This document shows, in pieces, positions 14,633 to 22,816 of a stretch of 64,000 bases of DNA. The stretch is from DAOTXN01 sp034435435. GTDB lineage: Bacteria > Chloroflexota > Anaerolineae > S140-20. The translations under genes were made by a program, and so were the position numbers. The DNA lies in NCBI GenBank assembly GCA_034435435.1, contig DAOTXN010000135.1, positions 62,001-126,000 on the forward strand, written 5' to 3'. The notes under the pieces are model-generated. The model saw only the letters and a list, made by a program, of their open reading frames with translations, was not told where the DNA came from and searched no databases. Numbering within the stretch: position 1 is the first letter of the stretch; each line of letters starts with the position of its first letter.

Positions 14633-16861
14633 ATGGCTTTGACCCACACGACTCAGCTTGATTTCGTTGTCGGTGAATTGGTGTTGTTGGATGGCCGCCG
14701 TCAATCGGAGGCTGTCCACATGGCCGTGTTGACGCCTCCCCGCCGCGCGGCGCGTGACCGCCGCCACGAGACACTGTTCGTCTTTCTAGACTTGGGCGGA
14801 GGCGGCGGCGGGGGATTGGCCCGTGCGATGTTGGAGCATTTTGGCCGCGCTTTTTGGCGCAGTTCCGGCGCCGTGACCACGGCCTTACGCCAAGCTATCC
14901 GTACAGCCAATACTCATTTGCAGGAAGAGAACCGGCTCATGGCCGTCGGACAGCGGCGGCAAGGAGGGCTGATCTGCGCCGTATTACGCGACGATCTCCT
15001 TTATTTGGCTCAGGCCGGACCGGCCAAGGCGCTGCTGCTACAAGGCGACAAGCTTAACATTTTCCCCGGCGATAGCCCTAGTGGTCAAGTTTCTGAGGCG
15101 CGGGCAGATGTCCCTGTCCTGGCTCGCCCGCCCGAGCGCTTGCCGCTGGGTGTGTCCAGCGCACCCGATGTACAGTTTATCCATCGTTTTCTACACCCTG
15201 GCGACCGCATGCTACTCACAGGGGCGAGCTGGAGCGAAGAGTTGACCAGTGATGCGCTTGCCGACGTGTTGGCGCAGGATACAATCGAAAATGTGATGCT
15301 GGCGTTAGAGCGCCGGGCGCAACGCGGCGCGTTTTCGGCTTTGGTGATCGGTTGTGTCCCCCGCGCTTCCTGGTCTGGCCAGCCGGAGCCTACTCGCTCG
15401 TCTACAGAGCACATCGCTGCTCCACCATCGCGCATATCTGCGACTCGCCAATCCGCCGTGCAGTTGACTCCAAAAGACGATATGGGTGAGCAGTTATGGG
15501 AGCCAACGCCACAACGGCGGCGCGCCCTCGTTCCGCTACAGCGCGAGCGGCTAGAGCAGGCGCGAGAGGGGTTGAAAAAAGCCAGGCAGGTCGTGGGAGA
15601 CGGGACACATGCCCTGTTGACGCGGGTGTTGCCCGAACCAGAACTGACCCCTGTTCAGCGCAACCGGCGGGCCAGAAAGTCTTGGTACGAAAATGTGCCG
15701 GTGATGGCCGGCATTGCTGTTGCCATTCCGTTACTAGTGGCGTTTGTGGTCGTCACGTTTTATTTGCAGCGAAGCGCCAGCGCACGGCGTGAAGCATTGG
15801 TGGAGCAGGCGCACGAGGCGGTTCAAGTCGCCCGCGAAACCCAAGGCGAATCGTCTCGCGCCCGTTGGGATGCGGCCCTGCAAGCAGCTCAGGATGCCCT
15901 GCTCGTCGCACCGCATGATCAAGAAATCCTAGCGCTTCGCGACGAAGCTCGCGCTATGCTAGATGTGCTCGGTGGAATAATTCGCCCCGATTTGATCGCT
16001 TTATGGGATTATGGAACAGGCGCAGAACGGCGGTTGGCTGCTGGTCGGATGCACGTCTATGTGCTCGATCCGAATCAAGTCACACAACATGGGATCGATG
16101 AGGCGCGCAGCGGTGTGACCAATGACCAACTGCCTCTCGTCGCCTATCGGGGCGAGATGGTGGGTGAGCGGGAAATTGGCGCATTGCGCGACGCGACCTG
16201 GTTATCTAGCGGCGGCGCGTGGGTTGGCGATGCTCTGTTCCTCTTGACCCAGGATAACCAATTGCTGCAATACAGCCTATCCTGGGGATTGAGCTGGGCG
16301 CCTTTTGATACCGGATTGGCCCATGTTAGCCCTTATGCTCTACGGCCCTTTGATGGAAAACTATATGTTCTCGATCGGGAACAAGGCCAGATATGGCGCT
16401 TTCCTTCGTCAGCAGATGGTTTTGGACCACCCGATGGCTATTTTGCGGCTGCTGCCCCTGATTTGAGTCAGGTCATAGATATGACCATTGATGGGGCCGT
16501 GTATCTTTTGTTGGGAGACGGCCATATCCGTAAATATCTATCCGGCGAGGAACAGCCCTTTCAAATGAGTGGATTGCCGCAACCACTGGTGCAGCCCGTG
16601 GCGCTAGTACACGAAGGTGATAGTGATGGCGGCGCGCTGTACGTAGGCGACGCGGGAGCGCAATCGATTGTTGCGTTGACCAAAGATGGCCGATTCCTCT
16701 TTCAGATCCAGTCGCCGATTTCCTCGACCGAATCGACAGGCTCGGATGCGTTGGTCGGAATTGAGGCTCTAGCTGTTGAAGAAGCGAGCCGTATGCTCTA
16801 CGTCTTGGCTCAAGGTCGCCTTTATGTGCTGGCGCTGCCGCCTTTGCCCTCAGCGCAGTAG
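14633..16861 (+). CDS. Degenerate PP2C-like domain, TM and beta-propeller protein
   Basis: 742 residues. The cytoplasmic N-terminal part (about 5-240) follows the order of a PP2C phosphatase, but its metal-binding motifs are lost: DGxGG reads DLGGGG, the GDSRAYL strand reads AQAGPAKALLL, and LCSDGL reads LLTGASW. It is probably a pseudophosphatase. A basic linker follows, then one TM helix (about 357-378, AGIAVAIPLLVAFVVVTFYL), a helical region rich in alanine and glutamate, and a C-terminal half with repeated YVLD/YLLLGD/LYVGDAG strands that look like a beta-propeller facing outward. It lies directly before the LCP gene, suggesting an envelope role. The start is ATG 14633; a TTG at 14597 coincides with the predicted transcript start. 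Confidence 0.65.
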   Translation: MALTHTTQLDFVVGELVLLDGRRQSEAVHMAVLTPPRRAARDRRHETLFVFLDLGGGGGGGLARAMLEHFGRAFWRSSGAVTTALRQAIRTANTHLQEENRLMAVGQRRQGGLICAVLRDDLLYLAQAGPAKALLLQGDKLNIFPGDSPSGQVSEARADVPVLARPPERLPLGVSSAPDVQFIHRFLHPGDRMLLTGASWSEELTSDALADVLAQDTIENVMLALERRAQRGAFSALVIGCVPRASWSGQPEPTRSSTEHIAAPPSRISATRQSAVQLTPKDDMGEQLWEPTPQRRRALVPLQRERLEQAREGLKKARQVVGDGTHALLTRVLPEPELTPVQRNRRARKSWYENVPVMAGIAVAIPLLVAFVVVTFYLQRSASARREALVEQAHEAVQVARETQGESSRARWDAALQAAQDALLVAPHDQEILALRDEARAMLDVLGGIIRPDLIALWDYGTGAERRLAAGRMHVYVLDPNQVTQHGIDEARSGVTNDQLPLVAYRGEMVGEREIGALRDATWLSSGGAWVGDALFLLTQDNQLLQYSLSWGLSWAPFDTGLAHVSPYALRPFDGKLYVLDREQGQIWRFPSSADGFGPPDGYFAAAAPDLSQVIDMTIDGAVYLLLGDGHIRKYLSGEEQPFQMSGLPQPLVQPVALVHEGDSDGGALYVGDAGAQSIVALTKDGRFLFQIQSPISSTESTGSDALVGIEALAVEEASRMLYVLAQGRLYVLALPPLPSAQ

Positions 16862-16912
16862 AGCAAGGTGGAAGAGGACGGCGGTGATGGGAAACCAGTC
16901 TACAAACCGCTC

Positions 16913-16941
16913 TGGTGAGATCAGTCCCTTTGTGCTATAAT
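16913..16941 (+). promoter_or_regulatory. Promoter of the LCP gene
   Basis: A perfect TATAAT at 16936-16941 with a TG extension (TGCTATAAT) and a weak -35-like TGGTGA 17 bases before. The leader to the ATG at 16999 is about 50 bases. Confidence 0.5.
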
Positions 16942-16998
16942 GCACCCACCGCCGCCCGGAAAGGCGGCGTGCTGTATCCTGACTTGGGTGACAGTCGC

Positions 16999-18372
16999 AT
17001 GACGCTACAACGCAGCAATCCACGCAGGGGGATACCTGCCTGGTTTTGGCGCGCCCTGGCGTTCGCCTTTCTAGGCACGCTTTTCTTTGCTGCCTATCTC
17101 GTGTTCGCTACGGTGCGAGACAACGTTGCCAACCATTTTCCTTTCAGCCAGGCCGATCCAGTGGTATTGCCTGCGACCACCCCAGAACCCGATGCTACCC
17201 CAATGCCTGAACTACCGCGTTGGAACGGACACGGGCGTGTCAATGTGCTCTTGTTGGGCATTGATGAACGCGAGAATGAAGAAGGCCCCTGGCGCACCGA
17301 CACGATCATGGTGTTGACCATCGATCCGGCCACTATGAGCGCGGGTATGCTCTCGATCCCGCGCGACGTGTGGGTAACTATACCTGGCTACGATTTGCAC
17401 GACCGCATCAACACCGCCCACTTTGTCGGCGACGCCTATGGCTACCCGGGCGGCGGGCCGGCGTTGGCCCGCGACACCGTCACCTGGAATTTGGGTATCC
17501 CGATTCACTTTTACGCGCGGGTCAACTTTACGGCTTTTGAGACCTTGATCGATGAAATCGGCGGCATTGATATGGTCGTGCCGGAGACCATCGACGACCC
17601 TTATTATCCCGACGCAGGCTACGGCTACGATCCATTCCACATCGAAGCCGGGCCGCGTCATCTGGATGGCAAGACGGCCCTCAAATACGCCCGCACACGG
17701 GCCACATTTGGCGGCGATTTTGACCGGGGGCAGCGCCAACAGAGCGTGATCTTGGCCGTGCGCGACCGGGTGGTAAGCTTGGGTGCATTGCCCCGATTGA
17801 TCTCTCGTGCACCTGAATTGTTGGATGTGTTGAGCGGCGCGTTGATCACTGATATGAGCCTGGAGCAGGCTATCCAACTGGCGCAACTGGCTTCCGAGAT
17901 CGAGCCAGAACAGATCACGTCGGCCGTGCTCGACCACAACTATACCTCGGCCTGGGAAACACCGGAGGGGTGGCAGGTTTTGCTGATCAATCGCGACGCG
18001 ATGCGCAAGTTACGAGCACTGCTCTTTGCCGAACCGCAGGTGGCAAATGACGGCGCGAGTGTGGTTGAGCAATTGGATGAAGAAGACGCGCGCATCATTG
18101 TGCTCAACGGCAGCGATGTACCCGGTCTGGCTCGCAGCACCGGCGACTTTTTAACCGCGCAAAACTTTCACGTCGTTGAAATCGGCGATGCCCACACCCA
18201 ATATGACACTACGCTGATCATCGACTATGCCGCAAAACGCTACACCAGCAAGCACTTGACGACCGTGCTTCAATTGCCACTGTCTACCGTCATTCCTGGC
18301 AACAACCCCGAGGGCGATTACGACCTCATGCTCATCCTGGGTAACGACTTTGAATTGCCGGGGGAGGAGTAG
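16999..18372 (+). CDS. LytR-CpsA-Psr (LCP) family protein
   Basis: 457 residues. A single N-terminal TM helix (about 17-37, LAFAFLGTLFFAAYLVFA) and a proline-rich linker lead to an extracytoplasmic LCP domain (about 75-290). The key residues are NVLLLGIDERE, WRTDTIMVLTID, MLSIPRDVWVTIPGY, RINTAHFVG and KYARTRATFGGDFDRGQRQQ, with the conserved Arg/Asp residues that hold the polyprenyl pyrophosphate. A LytR_C domain (about 360-457, IIVLNGSDVPGLARSTGDFL) ends the protein. LCP enzymes transfer glycopolymers from lipid carriers to the cell envelope. A longer frame to 16915 overlaps the predicted promoter, so ATG 16999 was chosen. Confidence 0.9.
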   Translation: MTLQRSNPRRGIPAWFWRALAFAFLGTLFFAAYLVFATVRDNVANHFPFSQADPVVLPATTPEPDATPMPELPRWNGHGRVNVLLLGIDERENEEGPWRTDTIMVLTIDPATMSAGMLSIPRDVWVTIPGYDLHDRINTAHFVGDAYGYPGGGPALARDTVTWNLGIPIHFYARVNFTAFETLIDEIGGIDMVVPETIDDPYYPDAGYGYDPFHIEAGPRHLDGKTALKYARTRATFGGDFDRGQRQQSVILAVRDRVVSLGALPRLISRAPELLDVLSGALITDMSLEQAIQLAQLASEIEPEQITSAVLDHNYTSAWETPEGWQVLLINRDAMRKLRALLFAEPQVANDGASVVEQLDEEDARIIVLNGSDVPGLARSTGDFLTAQNFHVVEIGDAHTQYDTTLIIDYAAKRYTSKHLTTVLQLPLSTVIPGNNPEGDYDLMLILGNDFELPGEE

Positions 18373-18401
18373 GCGGGCATGGAAGTCCCGTAGGCTCACT
18401 A

Positions 18402-18431
18402 GCGCCGTCTGTCCAGCAAGCAGGACGGCGC
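18402..18431. terminator. Hairpin between convergent genes
   Basis: GCGCCGTC (18402-18409) pairs perfectly with GACGGCGC (18424-18431). There is no T-run on either side, so it may be a weak or factor-assisted terminator for the LCP gene and the opposing isomerase gene. Confidence 0.35.
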
Positions 18432-18477
18432 GGGGAGTGCAAGTGAATGCCAGGGGAGTCTCAGGACGATGCCCGCT

Positions 18478-19557
18478 CTACGGAACCAGGGTCAATTGCT
18501 TTTTGAGATAGGCAATAGGGGTCACGGGGGTGGGGTCTATACCGGTTGCCAGCGCTAGATAGACGCTGACCAGGTCGCCAAAGTGAATGAGCGACAACAT
18601 TTGCGCCAGTCGGCTCTGGCCTCGCGCGTAGACCTGGTCGCTGCCGACGCCTTCACGGATGAGCAACTCGCGGGTGATGCGCCAGCGAGCCTGAATACGC
18701 GGCGAGTCGTAGCGCGACCGTACAAAAACCACCGTGGCCCATTCGCGGATGCGTTCTGACATCTCATAGCCCACCACGGCGTTATGGTTCAGTTCCGGCA
18801 GTTCCTCAAAGAACGCCCACGCCTTGGAATTTTCGTTGAACTGGGTTTTCCAGCGCCGCGCCACCGGCGCCATCAGCCCTGCGCCATAGATCACCGGCAT
18901 GCGCTCCACCAATTGCCCCGCCAATCGTTTGGCCGGATTGTTTGACAGCGGCGATGTGGGACCTATTTCGACCTGCCAGTCGTGCATCACGTGTACGGCC
19001 TCGTTCAAGGCGGCGGTCTTGTCCTCGATCAGACCCAATTGGCATAACAAATTGAGCAGCGGGATGAACGAGTAACCCAGCGCGGCGCGGGGTTGCGAAT
19101 TGTAGGCAAAGCGCAGCACCGGCGCGCCCCACTCGCTGCACAAGCGGGCCAACTCGCCGCCGGTGGTGATGGCCAGCAAGGACGCGCCTCGCGCGTGAGC
19201 CTGCTCTATGGCGCTCAAGGTCTCTTCGGTGTTGCCCGAGTGGCTGGCGCCGATAACCAATGTATCCGGGCCGTTTACAAAAGTTGGCAGGTCGTAGCTC
19301 CGATTCACGAAAATGGGGATGGGGCACTCTGGGGTGACGAGGGCGACGAGTAGATCGCCGCCGATGGCGGACCCCCCCATACCGGCCACGACGATCTGGC
19401 GGACCTCCCGGTAGTCGCTGGGCAGGTGCAGCCGGGGAAAGGTGTGTGCGGCTAGTTCCCAGGCGTCGGCGCAGGTCTGGGGCAGGGCGATGGTGTGCGC
19501 CAGCATCGCTTGTGGATCGATGTCGGCGAATTTCTCTACAGCGTTCAAATCAATCAT
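18478..19557 (-). CDS. Bifunctional phosphoglucose/phosphomannose isomerase
   Basis: 359 residues with two SIS domains. It interconverts fructose-6-phosphate with glucose-6- and mannose-6-phosphate. Motifs are VVAGMGGSAIGGDLL (about 51-65), GASHSGNTEETLSAIEQA, AITTGGELARLC and the active-site stretch FNENSKAWAFFEELPELNHN. The last block distinguishes this short bifunctional family from the long classical Pgi. The product would feed glycolysis and sugar nucleotides for envelope glycans. It is the last gene of a minus-strand block and follows rsmI by 43 bases. Confidence 0.92.
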   Translation of the reverse strand: MIDLNAVEKFADIDPQAMLAHTIALPQTCADAWELAAHTFPRLHLPSDYREVRQIVVAGMGGSAIGGDLLVALVTPECPIPIFVNRSYDLPTFVNGPDTLVIGASHSGNTEETLSAIEQAHARGASLLAITTGGELARLCSEWGAPVLRFAYNSQPRAALGYSFIPLLNLLCQLGLIEDKTAALNEAVHVMHDWQVEIGPTSPLSNNPAKRLAGQLVERMPVIYGAGLMAPVARRWKTQFNENSKAWAFFEELPELNHNAVVGYEMSERIREWATVVFVRSRYDSPRIQARWRITRELLIREGVGSDQVYARGQSRLAQMLSLIHFGDLVSVYLALATGIDPTPVTPIAYLKKQLTLVP

Positions 19558-19600
19558 CGCTATCTCCTATACTGGACATTGGAACAAGATTTAAATCGCA

Positions 19601-20431
19601 TCACGAGAGTTCGCCCGGTTTTCCCAAAGTCGATCGATAAACGTCTCTACGCGACCACCCGCTGACCTCCGCCGTTTGCTGGGCTGCCTCGCGGTGAGAG
19701 AGGCCACCGGCCATCAGCGCAGCGACGCGCTCGCGTACCTGTTTCTCGTCCCAGGCGAGGGTGGGGGTGGTCGCTCCGGCGATGATCAGAGTGATCTCGC
19801 CGCGCACCTCGCCGCCAAAGTGTTCCCGGGCCTGGCTCACCGGCCCACGCCAGATCTCTTCGTGTAGCTTGGTTAGCTCGCGGGCGACCGCGATCTGTCG
19901 GTCGCCCAGGACCGTCTCGACGTCGGATAGGGTGGCCGCCAGGCGATGCGGAGCCTCAAAGGCCACCAGCGTGCGTCGTTCATCACCTAACTCGCTAAAT
20001 AAACGCCGGCGGTCGGTCGCCCGGCGGGGCAAGAAACCGATGTACACAAATGCGCTGGTCGGCAAGCCTGCGGCAACCAGAGCCGCCGTCAGCGCCGAGG
20101 GGCCAGGCACCGGGACGACGGGGAACCCGTGTGAGATCGCCGCCTTCACCAATTCATAGCCAGGGTCCGATAACCCCGGCATGCCCGCGTCGGAGACCAG
20201 CCCAACGTCGCCCGCTGCAAGCGCATCCAGGATGGCGTCGAGCCGCGTCAGCTTGTTGTGTTCGTGATAGCTGATCTGTGGGGTATCGATCTCATAGTGG
20301 GCCAACAGCCGCCCGGTGTGGCGGGTGTCTTCGGCGGCAATCAGGTCTACCTCGCGTAGCAGACGCAGAGCGCGCAAAGTAATGTCTTCGAGATTGCCTA
20401 TGGGCGTGGCGATGAGATACAGGCGACCCAT
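19601..20431 (-). CDS. rsmI: 16S rRNA (cytidine1402-2'-O)-methyltransferase RsmI
   Basis: 276 residues of the tetrapyrrole-methylase fold: LYLIATPIGNLEDITLRAL at the start, AAEDTRHTGRLL, SDAGMPGLSDPGYELV (SAM site), PVPGPSALTAALVAAGLP and FYEAPHR-equivalent VAFEAPHRL. The C-terminal part has a small helical extension (GGLSHREAAQQTAE) typical of the family. It 2'-O-methylates C1402 in the ribosomal decoding centre. Its ATG overlaps the stop of the upstream KaiC-like gene by one base (TAATG), so the two are translationally coupled. Confidence 0.94.
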   Translation of the reverse strand: MGRLYLIATPIGNLEDITLRALRLLREVDLIAAEDTRHTGRLLAHYEIDTPQISYHEHNKLTRLDAILDALAAGDVGLVSDAGMPGLSDPGYELVKAAISHGFPVVPVPGPSALTAALVAAGLPTSAFVYIGFLPRRATDRRRLFSELGDERRTLVAFEAPHRLAATLSDVETVLGDRQIAVARELTKLHEEIWRGPVSQAREHFGGEVRGEITLIIAGATTPTLAWDEKQVRERVAALMAGGLSHREAAQQTAEVSGWSRRDVYRSTLGKPGELS

Positions 20432-21183
20432 TACCGGCGGCGCGAGCCTGTCTGCACCCGATAGGGAGAGCCGCTGAGGATGGCCTCTCGCCCTTCAAAG
20501 ACGCCGGTCACATAGATGCCTCCACGCTTGATTTCGTAGCGGCGGATCTCTTTGGCGTGGTCGCTGCCACGCATCTTGAGCACGACGAGACCACGCTGGA
20601 TGGCGCTGTCGATCTCGATGTAGCGCATAAGAATAATGCCATCTACGACAAAAGAGAGCCGCCCCCGTTCTTCGCGCACATAGTCGGAGCGATTTTCTTC
20701 ACCGATCAGAATCGAGGTCAGCCCTTCACGCTTGAAAGCGTTGACTAGAGTGTTGTAGATGTGCCGCAACTCTTGTGTATCGTCGCTGATGCGCCGAAAA
20801 TGCGAGACGCTGTCCACGACGACGCGTTGAATATTATTCTCCAGCAACAGCCGATTGAGCGGGCTGGTGGGTGTTTGCAGACTGCTCAATAGAACCTGGG
20901 GCGAAGTGAACAGCAAGTGTAACTTGCCCTCCTGTTCCAGGCGAGATAGGCTCCATCCCAAAGATTCGGCGTCGCGGTGCAACGATTGGGGAAATTCTTC
21001 GAACGAGATCAACAAACCGGCCTCGTTACACTCGTTTGCGCCGTGGACGAGATACTGCAAGGCGAGTGACGTTTTTCCCGTACCGGGTGCGCCGCGTACC
21101 AACACGGCAGACCCTGGTACAAAGCCGCCTGCAAGCATCTCGTCCAGACCTTTGATACCCGTGGGAACTCGTTTATCTTGCAT
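20431..21183 (-). CDS. Single-domain KaiC/RAD55-like ATPase
   Basis: 250 residues, one RecA-fold domain. It begins RVPTGIKGLDEMLAGGFVPG, the family signature, followed by the Walker A motif VRGAPGTGKTSLALQYL (about 31-47). The acidic FEEFPQ motif is the KaiC catalytic-glutamate region, and VVVDSVSHFRRI is Walker B. Clock KaiC has two such domains; one-domain homologues act in varied signalling or regulatory roles, so the function here is open. The start was set at ATG 21183 with TTGGGAG upstream. It follows the 249-residue surface protein by 16 bases and is coupled to rsmI. Confidence 0.85.
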   Translation of the reverse strand: MQDKRVPTGIKGLDEMLAGGFVPGSAVLVRGAPGTGKTSLALQYLVHGANECNEAGLLISFEEFPQSLHRDAESLGWSLSRLEQEGKLHLLFTSPQVLLSSLQTPTSPLNRLLLENNIQRVVVDSVSHFRRISDDTQELRHIYNTLVNAFKREGLTSILIGEENRSDYVREERGRLSFVVDGIILMRYIEIDSAIQRGLVVLKMRGSDHAKEIRRYEIKRGGIYVTGVFEGREAILSGSPYRVQTGSRRR

Positions 21184-21199
21184 GACTTTTTCTCCCAAG

Positions 21200-21949
21200 C
21201 TAGGGGACAAATTCGTCCCAGTTTTGCTCCAAGATGATCATCATCAGATTTTTGCGACAATCGGCAAAGGTGCGAACGACGATCTGATCGCTGATAGGCC
21301 GACCCTGGTTGCTGTATAGTTGTATGAGGAATTCGCCTTCTTTGACTTTGGCGTCGAGAAAATGTTCCCAGCCCGATTCGCCGTAGGCGGGCGCGTGTCC
21401 CGAATAGGTCACGTGGTTTTCGAATCCGCCGCCGTTGATGACCACAGGCAGCCCTGTGATGGGGTTTCCTTCTTTGTCTAGCACCAAGCCCGCAATGCCC
21501 AACCAATTGCAGTCGGCGCTGAAAAAGTATTGGGTATAAATGATCTCGTTGTTCTTGAGCGCAAAAGGATAGTTGGAACGGGTAGGGGGGGGCGTCCCAC
21601 TGGGTTGAACCGGCGTCCACGTGGCCGGAAACGTCGGCGTTGGCTCTTGGGTCCGACTTGGCGTGGGAGTGCGGCCGGGTGTGGTGGGCAAAGGCGTGTC
21701 GGTGGCGCTGCGTGTCCACGTCGGTTCGATGGTGGCGCTGGGTGTAGCAGTGGGTCTGGGGGTGGGCATCTGGAGTGCAACGACGGGCGTCGGCTCTGTT
21801 TTCTGCGTGGGGAAAAACCCACTCAAGAGAGTCGGCGAAATAAAGGCCGCCAGATAGCACAAAAAGACTAACGTCGTCAATCCCAAAGTGATGATCGTTA
21901 GCCGCTGCCATTTGCGATCCTGTGAGGCGTTGTGTGTTCCTTTGATCAC
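21200..21949 (-). CDS. Membrane-anchored surface protein, paralog A
   Basis: 249 residues. A short cytoplasmic start and one TM helix (about 17-38, TIITLGLTTLVFLCYLAAFI) lead to a Pro/Thr-rich linker of about 85 residues, and then an extracytoplasmic domain of about 115 residues. That domain (FSADCNWLGIAGLVLDKEG, INGGG, SGWEHFLDAKVKEG) closely matches the neighbouring gene at 22036-22791, so the two arose by tandem duplication. Two cysteines (DCNWLG and FADCRKN) are conserved between them and may form a disulfide. Family not recognised; the domain could be a carbohydrate- or peptide-binding beta-sandwich. Confidence 0.75.
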   Translation of the reverse strand: MIKGTHNASQDRKWQRLTIITLGLTTLVFLCYLAAFISPTLLSGFFPTQKTEPTPVVALQMPTPRPTATPSATIEPTWTRSATDTPLPTTPGRTPTPSRTQEPTPTFPATWTPVQPSGTPPPTRSNYPFALKNNEIIYTQYFFSADCNWLGIAGLVLDKEGNPITGLPVVINGGGFENHVTYSGHAPAYGESGWEHFLDAKVKEGEFLIQLYSNQGRPISDQIVVRTFADCRKNLMMIILEQNWDEFVP

Positions 21950-22035
21950 TCAACCCCCGATTCCAAGCTTGCACGAATGACACGATTTGACGCAAATCAT
22001 TGGGTGGTTCATTTTTGGGTTCCGGCTTGGCCGGG

Positions 22036-22791
22036 TTAGGGTGCGGTGTATTCTTCCCATACGACCTGAAATACCAAATAGGCCAGGTTAGCGCGACAAT
22101 CCTGGCGGGTGCGTACTTCTACGACCTCTGATACTGGATAGCTCTGGTTGTTCTCTACTTTATAGAGTTGGATTGTAAAGGTACCCTCTTTGACCCTGGC
22201 GTCGAGAAAGTGTTCCCAGCCTGAGGGGGCATAATCGGGCCGACTGCCCGAGTTGGTGACCACATTTTGCAGCCCCCCACCGTTCAGCACGACCGGGATA
22301 CCCAGAACCGGCTCTCCTGCTTGGTCGATCACTTCGCCGGCGATGCCCAGCCAGTTGCAGTCGGAACTAAAGGGGTAACGCTGGAACTGTACCTCGCCGA
22401 CCAGTTGGTAAGGATAAGGATGGCGGGTAGGCGTCGGCGTGCCGGTGGCGCTGGGAATGGGCGTAAAGAAAACGGGCGTGCGCGGTGTGTTGGTGGGGCG
22501 GGCCGGGCGCGGCGTGTCGGTAGGCGCGGGCGTGCGGGTAGGGCGCGGCGTCCAGGTGGGAATGGTGGGCAGGGGGGTATCGGTCACGGGTATGGTGGGC
22601 CTGGGTGTGGGAGTGGACATGAGCGCGACCAGGGTCGGTTCGGTGTCAGCTCCAAAGGGTGACAGAGAAGGTGAGATGAATACGACCATGTAGTAAATGA
22701 CCATCAAAACCGTCAACCCTAATGCGACCATGGTCAACGTGTCCCACAATTGAGTCTTTTTGCCGGTCGGCTTTTTTCGTGCTTCGGACAT
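22036..22791 (-). CDS. Membrane-anchored surface protein, paralog B
   Basis: 251 residues with the same build as its neighbour: a TM helix (about 18-39, LTMVALGLTVLMVIYYMVVF), a Pro/Thr-rich linker full of PTPRPT/RPTRTPAPT motifs, and a C-terminal domain with FSSDCNWLGIAGEVIDQAG, LNGGG, SGWEHFLDARVKEG and the second conserved cysteine in TRQDCRANL. The ATG follows a purine-rich stretch, and the gene lies 25 bases after the helical-repeat protein gene, in the same operon. Having two copies in tandem suggests a surface component that is dosage-dependent or heteromeric. Confidence 0.75.
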   Translation of the reverse strand: MSEARKKPTGKKTQLWDTLTMVALGLTVLMVIYYMVVFISPSLSPFGADTEPTLVALMSTPTPRPTIPVTDTPLPTIPTWTPRPTRTPAPTDTPRPARPTNTPRTPVFFTPIPSATGTPTPTRHPYPYQLVGEVQFQRYPFSSDCNWLGIAGEVIDQAGEPVLGIPVVLNGGGLQNVVTNSGSRPDYAPSGWEHFLDARVKEGTFTIQLYKVENNQSYPVSEVVEVRTRQDCRANLAYLVFQVVWEEYTAP

Positions 22792-22816
22792 TATTCACTC
22801 TCCCAGCTTGTGTGGA

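Noticed and set aside
22267..22662. Plus-strand frames rich in Gly/Arg/Val (GRGVQVGRG-like)
   Set aside because: They mirror the Pro/Thr-rich linkers of the minus-strand paralogs; codon bias of the repeat creates open antisense frames.
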